A stretch of DNA of 9,081 nt from JAGFIY01 sp964499285 (GTDB taxonomy: Bacteria > Bacteroidota > Ignavibacteria > Ignavibacteriales > Melioribacteraceae): contig CAZCLA010000063.1 in NCBI GenBank assembly GCA_964499285.1, forward strand, positions 1 to 9,081, read 5' to 3'. The notes below the pieces were generated by a model. The model saw nothing but the letters and a program-made list of their open reading frames with translations. It searched no databases and was not told the DNA's origin. This document shows, in pieces, positions 6,156 through 9,081 of this stretch; position 1 is the stretch's first letter; each line of letters starts with the position of its first letter. The position numbers and the translations under genes were made by a program.

Positions 6156-6557
6156 ATGTTTAGCTATCTCACAAAAACATATCATTACTTTTCAAAAATT
6201 GCATCATCCTTTTCGCGTACCGGAATACTTATTTCACTCCTTCTTTTTATTTCCGGTAATGTTCATTGTCAATACAAAATGTACTATCCCTACGGCTACA
6301 CAATCAAAGCAAAAGTAGCTCGCATAATTGACGGTGATACCTTCGTCCTTTCAGATTCACAACGAGTAAGAATGCTGGGGATAGATACACCGGAATTGGA
6401 AAGAAATGGTAAACCTGCTGAACCATTCTCAGATTCTGCTAAGAGTCTAACCAAACAATTACGATCTAAAAAAAACAAAAAACCCCGCTTACTCTACTCT
6501 CACTACCTGACGCCGGACGTCAAGCTTCAAACAAACCGGGTTCGTTTTCAAAATTAA
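6156..6557 (+). pseudogene. Truncated staphylococcal-nuclease-like (TNase/SNc) protein, 5' part only
   Basis: 133 residues. After a basic N-terminus comes a hydrophobic export segment (about 24-37, ending in NVHCQ), then the first half of an SNase domain: KVARIIDGDTFVLSDSQRVRMLGIDTPE (53-80). Equivalents of S. aureus nuclease Asp21 (Asp61), Arg35 (Arg72), Asp40 (Asp77), Thr41 (Thr78) and Glu43 (Glu80) are all present. Homology fades after LTKQL at about residue 102, where an A-rich run (6468-6482) begins. The remaining 30 residues (KKNKKP..., TPDVKLQ...) do not resemble the family, and the conserved D-R-Y-G-R-x-L-A-Y stretch with catalytic Arg87 and the rest of the beta-barrel is absent. Full-length proteins would need roughly 60 more residues. 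It is most likely an inactive remnant; a short secreted protein of other function cannot be excluded. Confidence 0.7.
6468..6542 (-). terminator. Candidate terminator of the XRE-PIN operon
   Basis: On the minus strand, just past the PIN stop, a composite stem forms. The outer pairing is AACCC/GGGTT (6481-6485 with 6538-6542) and the inner stem TGACG/CGTCA (6508-6512 with 6518-6522). A T-rich tract follows, T6-G-T8 (complement of 6468-6482). The tract is good for intrinsic termination, but the stems are short and widely spaced, so this is tentative. The same bases encode the non-homologous tail of the nuclease fragment. Confidence 0.4.
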
Positions 6558-6568
6558 TCGTAGTTTAT

Positions 6569-7069
6569 TTACTCAATCCATTTTTTAATTCTTCTTTCAC
6601 ATTCCTTTTTCGGTAACCTGCTGTTTATCTCTAAAAGTTTCTCCATCTTTTCAACAAGAACCTTCCTGCTGTAAACATTATGTTCGTCAAATAAATCAAA
6701 GACCCAAATAATTCCTCTTACTTCAAGTTCCTTTTCCTCAGCAAATTTCCTTAAAGCTCCGTCACCGCTCAATAATATCGCCTTTTCATTCTTAGCATAA
6801 TAATAAACCGAACTATCGGTAAATGATAATTTTGTCACCTCGTTATATATCTGTTCAATCTCCAGCATCTCTTCCGCTGAAGATTCAATGATATTAATTT
6901 TTTTTTGAAGTGCAGCCTGCAAAATAACTGCTTTTTTTACTTCATCTAATTCTACATTAACAACAAAATCCGTTGTTTTTATTTCTAATGGTAGTTGAAA
7001 CAATCCTTCGAAAACATCAAGCTCTATCAAATCAATAAATATATTCGTATCGCTTATTACTATCTTCAT
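6569..7069 (-). CDS. PIN-domain protein, predicted ribonuclease toxin
   Basis: 166 residues. Acidic residues match the PIN metal-binding set: Asp7 in ISDTNIFIDL, Glu40 (or Glu43) in VNVELDEV, Asp85 in SFTDSSVYYYA and Asp103 in LLSGDGALRKFAEE. PIN proteins cut RNA using Mg2+ or Mn2+ and act as toxins in VapBC-like pairs. The C-terminal extension (about 120-166, ending in RLPKKECERRIKKW) is helical and basic. The ATG overlaps the stop of the upstream XRE/ImmA gene (ATGA), so the two proteins are made together. The order, regulator first and PIN second, fits a toxin-antitoxin or stress-response pair. No typical VapB antitoxin is seen, so the regulator would have to neutralise the PIN protein. 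Confidence 0.8.
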   Translation of the reverse strand: MKIVISDTNIFIDLIELDVFEGLFQLPLEIKTTDFVVNVELDEVKKAVILQAALQKKINIIESSAEEMLEIEQIYNEVTKLSFTDSSVYYYAKNEKAILLSGDGALRKFAEEKELEVRGIIWVFDLFDEHNVYSRKVLVEKMEKLLEINSRLPKKECERRIKKWIE

Positions 7070-8109
7070 ATTACGTATCGAACACTCTTTTCAAGATCAC
7101 TGATTGAAGTATTTAATAAACTTGCAGCTTTACCGATTGATATTATTTCTTCAGCAAACGCTCGTAGTACTAATTTTTTGAACTTTTCCGGTTTCTCCTC
7201 TAACTTAAATTCTCCGGGTTCATTTTGACGCCATTTGTTCTTATTTACGATTATATTGAACCTGGTATAAGCAGAATCAGTTATAATTTTTAAATACTGT
7301 AACCGCTTTGCTATTGCTTGAATCGAAATTCCGTATTCTTCCTTTATCGAGATCAATTCACTAAAAGCAATTTTGCTTCTATGTTTTCCGCCTAGTTCTA
7401 AATAGATTTTTTCTTTAGGTAATAAGAATGCACCGGCAAATTGATGACATAGTTTTTCTTTTTCCTTAATATCTTTTATTTCACTTAAATTTAAGAGAAT
7501 ATGTCCAAGTTCGTGCGCAATAGTAAATCTTATTCGTACAATGTCCTTTATTCTTTCGTTATAAATAATTATCGGTTTACCGTTAGCGAAATTAGTCAAC
7601 CCGTCAAAATTGCCATCGGCGTCAACACTTATTATCATAATACCGTAAGTCTCAAGGGTTTCAATCAATTTTATTATTGCATCAGTCCCTAACTTCCATT
7701 TCTTTCTAAGTTCTAGAGCAGCTTTTTCAACATCATTTCCATCTTTTATCTCTAGACCTTTTAGTGGATTTTCCCAATCCTTTCCAAACTCTAATAATTC
7801 TTCAATCTCCAGATATCTTTCGGCAACGTAGCGTGCTTTTTCCTCAATAATTCCTTTCGCCTTTTCTCCCATTCTTGCTTTCTTTCTATACTCGAAAGCC
7901 CCAAATTCTATTTCCTCACTTCTGAGGAAATACTCCGGTCTTACCCCTAAAACTTTTGCAAGTCGCAATAAGGTTTTGCTGTCCGGTTGTCTTTTCCCGG
8001 TTTCGTAATAACTGATTGCTTGCTTAGTGAGTTCACCTACTTTTTGTGCTAACTCCTCTAAAGACAATCCAGCCATTTTTCTAGCTGCTTTTAATCTTTC
8101 TCCATTCAT
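7066..8109 (-). CDS. XRE-family regulator fused to ImmA/IrrE (COG2856) metallopeptidase
   Basis: 347 residues from the ATG at 8109. An XRE helix-turn-helix occupies about residues 4-60 (GERLKAARKMAGLSLEELA, ISYYETGKRQPD, RLAKVLGV). A linker of charged helices follows, then an ImmA/IrrE peptidase domain (about 140-280). It has zinc motif HELGH at 199-203, the third ligand probably Glu218 in EKLCHQFAGAFLLP, and the family-typical LLP end. The C-terminus (about 310-347, SIGKAASLLNTSISDLEK) looks like a second small helix-turn-helix, similar to UPF0175-type antitoxins. Such fusions either cleave a partner repressor on stress or act as antitoxins. A TTG at 8139 would add ten residues, but the HTH begins at the ATG and the predicted transcript starts near 8130, so ATG is preferred. 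It is the first gene of the XRE-PIN operon. Confidence 0.85.
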   Translation of the reverse strand: MNGERLKAARKMAGLSLEELAQKVGELTKQAISYYETGKRQPDSKTLLRLAKVLGVRPEYFLRSEEIEFGAFEYRKKARMGEKAKGIIEEKARYVAERYLEIEELLEFGKDWENPLKGLEIKDGNDVEKAALELRKKWKLGTDAIIKLIETLETYGIMIISVDADGNFDGLTNFANGKPIIIYNERIKDIVRIRFTIAHELGHILLNLSEIKDIKEKEKLCHQFAGAFLLPKEKIYLELGGKHRSKIAFSELISIKEEYGISIQAIAKRLQYLKIITDSAYTRFNIIVNKNKWRQNEPGEFKLEEKPEKFKKLVLRAFAEEIISIGKAASLLNTSISDLEKSVRYVI

Positions 8110-8130
8110 AATAATTCTTTCATTTTGTGC

Positions 8131-8168
8131 TGTTGACAAATTAACACCATTTTAGACAATCGTCAACA
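8131..8168. promoter_or_regulatory. Inverted-repeat promoter/operator region of the XRE-PIN operon
   Basis: TGTTGAC (8131-8137) and GTCAACA (8162-8168) are perfect inverted repeats 24 bp apart. Each contains a TTGAC -35-like box, and the boxes face each other. On the minus strand, TTGACG (8166-8161), a 17-bp spacer and TAATTT (8143-8138) would start transcription near 8130, 21 nt before the ATG. On the plus strand, TTGACA (8133-8138), 16 bp and GACAAT (8155-8160) could read toward the four-helix-bundle gene. AACACC also occurs twice, 22 bp apart (8143 and 8165). Autoregulation by the XRE protein is inferred. Confidence 0.45.
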
Positions 8169-8200
8169 CCTATGAGTTCCATTTTCCATTATTCTTTTAT

Positions 8201-8264
8201 GTCCTTCAACCATTGCACAATTTGCACATCTATTGCACAAGAAATGCATATTGAAGATCAAAAT
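8201..8264 (+). repeat. ATTGCACA-rich leader repeat, copy B
   Basis: GTCCTT is followed by ATTGCACA (8212), the variant TTTGCACA (8221), ATTGCACA (8232) and a degenerate AATGCATA (8243), then AGATCAAAAT. The order matches copy A at 59-126, about 8.14 kb to the left, with small indels. The repeat runs into the open frame of the four-helix-bundle protein and supplies its first codons. Confidence 0.6.
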
Positions 8265-8763
8265 CAAAACTAAATCCTACCAAATGGCGGAAATTGTATA
8301 TGACGCTACCGTAAAATTTTGCAACAGATTTATTGATAGGCGTTCCAGAACACACGATCAAATGGTTCAGGCAGCACGCAGCGGTAAACAAAATATTACC
8401 GAGGGGAGTATGGCTTCGGGAACTTCAAAAAAGATTGAGCTGAAACTTATCGGTATTGCGCGTGCAAGTTTAGAAGAGCTGTTGCAAGATTACGAAGATT
8501 ACATAAGGCAAAATGATTTGATGCTTTGGGGAAAGGATGATGAGAAAATGCGAAAAATTAGACAAATCGGATCACAAAACGATAGGTCGTATAAGTCATA
8601 TAGGACGTATGTTGAAAGTCAGTCAAATGAAATAGCGGCGAATACGATAATGAGCTTAGTGCACCAGACCAACTACTTACTAGATCAACAGTTAAGAAAA
8701 CTTGATCAGGACTTTTTAACTGAAGGAGGTATTACTGAGATAATGTACAATTTGCGCCATTAA
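8233..8763 (+). CDS. Four-helix-bundle protein with suffix domain (S23/IVS-like)
   Basis: 176 residues from TTG at 8233, or 159 from ATG at 8284. From KSYQMAEIVYDATVKF onward it matches the four-helix-bundle proteins related to the 23S rRNA intervening-sequence protein: FIDRRSRTHDQMVQAARS (34-51), GKQNITEGSMASGTSKK (52-68), ARASLEELLQDYEDYIR (77-93). It then has the C-terminal suffix region with NYLLDQQ and FLTEGG. The biochemical function of the family is unknown. They form small helical oligomers and occur as scattered solo genes. The conserved KSYQ segment lies before the ATG, and the usual GGYRKLKSYQ-like N-terminus is replaced by codons from the leader repeat. The gene is therefore probably 5'-altered, using TTG or a start I cannot identify. 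No ribosome site is visible. Confidence 0.75.
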   Translation: MHKKCILKIKIKTKSYQMAEIVYDATVKFCNRFIDRRSRTHDQMVQAARSGKQNITEGSMASGTSKKIELKLIGIARASLEELLQDYEDYIRQNDLMLWGKDDEKMRKIRQIGSQNDRSYKSYRTYVESQSNEIAANTIMSLVHQTNYLLDQQLRKLDQDFLTEGGITEIMYNLRH

Positions 8764-8952
8764 AAGAGGCGGTAAAATCAGAAACAAAGACACTATTCCG
8801 CATAGAAACGAACCATATCAGCCTAGAGCTCAGAACACTGACCAATTTTTTAATTTACAGAACTCAACCCCCTAATCCCTTTTTCTTTATTCTCTCCGTT
8901 CACTGAAGTAAACGGTAATGAATCGGGACTCGCCGTGGCGGGGTGATGTGAG

Positions 8953-8985
8953 ATTGCTTCATCCCGATAAATCGGGATTCGCAAT
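8953..8985. repeat. Dispersed hairpin repeat (ATTGC...ATCCCGAT-ATCGGGAT...GCAAT)
   Basis: ATCCCGAT (8961-8968) and ATCGGGAT (8971-8978) are perfect inverted repeats 2 nt apart, enclosed by ATTGC (8953-8957) and GCAAT (8981-8985). The flanks read GAGATTGCTTC and CGCAATGACAG, a signature I recognise from short interspersed palindromes present in many copies in diverse bacteria. An extra ATCGGGA at 8922 suggests more than one unit or a rearranged copy. Confidence 0.6.
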
Positions 8986-9025
8986 GACAGATTTGGTGAT
9001 TGAAGCTTGTGGATAAAATTAGAGC

Positions 9026-9055
9026 AAAAAAAAAGCCCCGCAGATGCGGGGCTTT
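9026..9055 (-). terminator. Strong intrinsic terminator
   Basis: AAAGCCCCGC (9032-9041) pairs perfectly with GCGGGGCTTT (9046-9055) around an AGAT loop. An A9 run (9026-9034) on the left gives a T9 tract when read on the minus strand. On the plus strand only CTTTGAAGTTTT follows, so the minus direction is favoured. It most likely ends a minus-strand gene lying beyond 9081, with possible weak action for the plus-strand four-helix-bundle transcript. Confidence 0.85.
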
Positions 9056-9081
9056 GAAGTTTTATAACATCTCAATTACTT

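Larger units (their letters stand above)
8764..9081. other. Intergenic right flank: dispersed repeat and terminator, no gene
   Basis: No credible coding frame is visible. Between 8764 and 8900 I see nothing identifiable. From 8896 to 8990 there is repeat-like sequence containing CCGTT/AACGG and two ATCGGGA words, then a strong terminator at 9032-9055. Confidence 0.55.

Noticed and set aside
59..8264. The 8.1-kb interval as a composite transposon bounded by the two leader repeats
   Set aside because: There is no transposase or recombinase in the interval, the repeats are diverged with indels, and no target-site duplication is seen; a gene-family leader explains them better.
1..9081. tRNA or rRNA genes
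   Set aside because: I saw no cloverleaf with TTCGA-type arm and CCA end, and no conserved rRNA segments, despite the IVS-like four-helix-bundle protein.

Overview
The window is AT-rich and reads like a genome of the Bacteroidota/Chlorobiota assemblage. An Ignavibacteria-like bacterium is my best guess. The reasons are four-helix-bundle 'suffix' proteins, low-GC intergenic DNA with hairpin-type dispersed repeats, and clear AGGAGG ribosome sites at some genes, which class Bacteroidia mostly lacks. This placement is inference; no rRNA or marker gene is present.

Left flank (1-787): no convincing gene. It holds tandem ATTGCACA words, a dispersed CCCTCT/AGAGGG repeat and an imperfect 84-bp inverted repeat. 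Minus-strand block (5806 down to 788), in transcription order: a YtrA-type GntR repressor, an ABC ATPase, an ABC-2-type permease (TTG start, overlapping the ATPase stop), an exported LolA-like protein, an exported COG2819-type alpha/beta hydrolase (ATGA overlap) and, after 125 bp, a second exported hydrolase with a C-terminal TPR segment. A near-consensus sigma70-type promoter (TTGACA, 17 bp, TATATT) precedes the repressor, and a palindrome covers its -10 box. A similar sequence sits before the ATPase gene. The simplest reading is an autoregulated, inducer-responsive membrane transport/export unit that carries periplasmic or surface hydrolases.

Right part: 5807-6155 is mostly non-coding. It leads to a 5' fragment of a staphylococcal-nuclease-like gene (6156-6557) whose catalytic C-terminal half is missing. 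Convergent with it, on the minus strand, is a two-gene XRE/ImmA-IrrE peptidase plus PIN-domain ribonuclease module (8109 down to 6569) with an ATGA overlap, which resembles a toxin-antitoxin or stress module. Next, on the plus strand, is a four-helix-bundle suffix protein (8233-8763). Its 5' leader repeats the ATTGCACA-rich element found at the window start, and its normal N-terminus seems to be missing. The right flank (8764-9081) holds another dispersed hairpin repeat and a strong intrinsic terminator whose T-tract points left, so it probably serves a minus-strand gene outside the window.

The points most worth a second look are the repressor-ABC-LolA-hydrolase operon as a possible functional unit, the nuclease fragment ending where the TA-like cassette terminator begins, and the duplicated ATTGCACA leader that runs into the four-helix-bundle gene.
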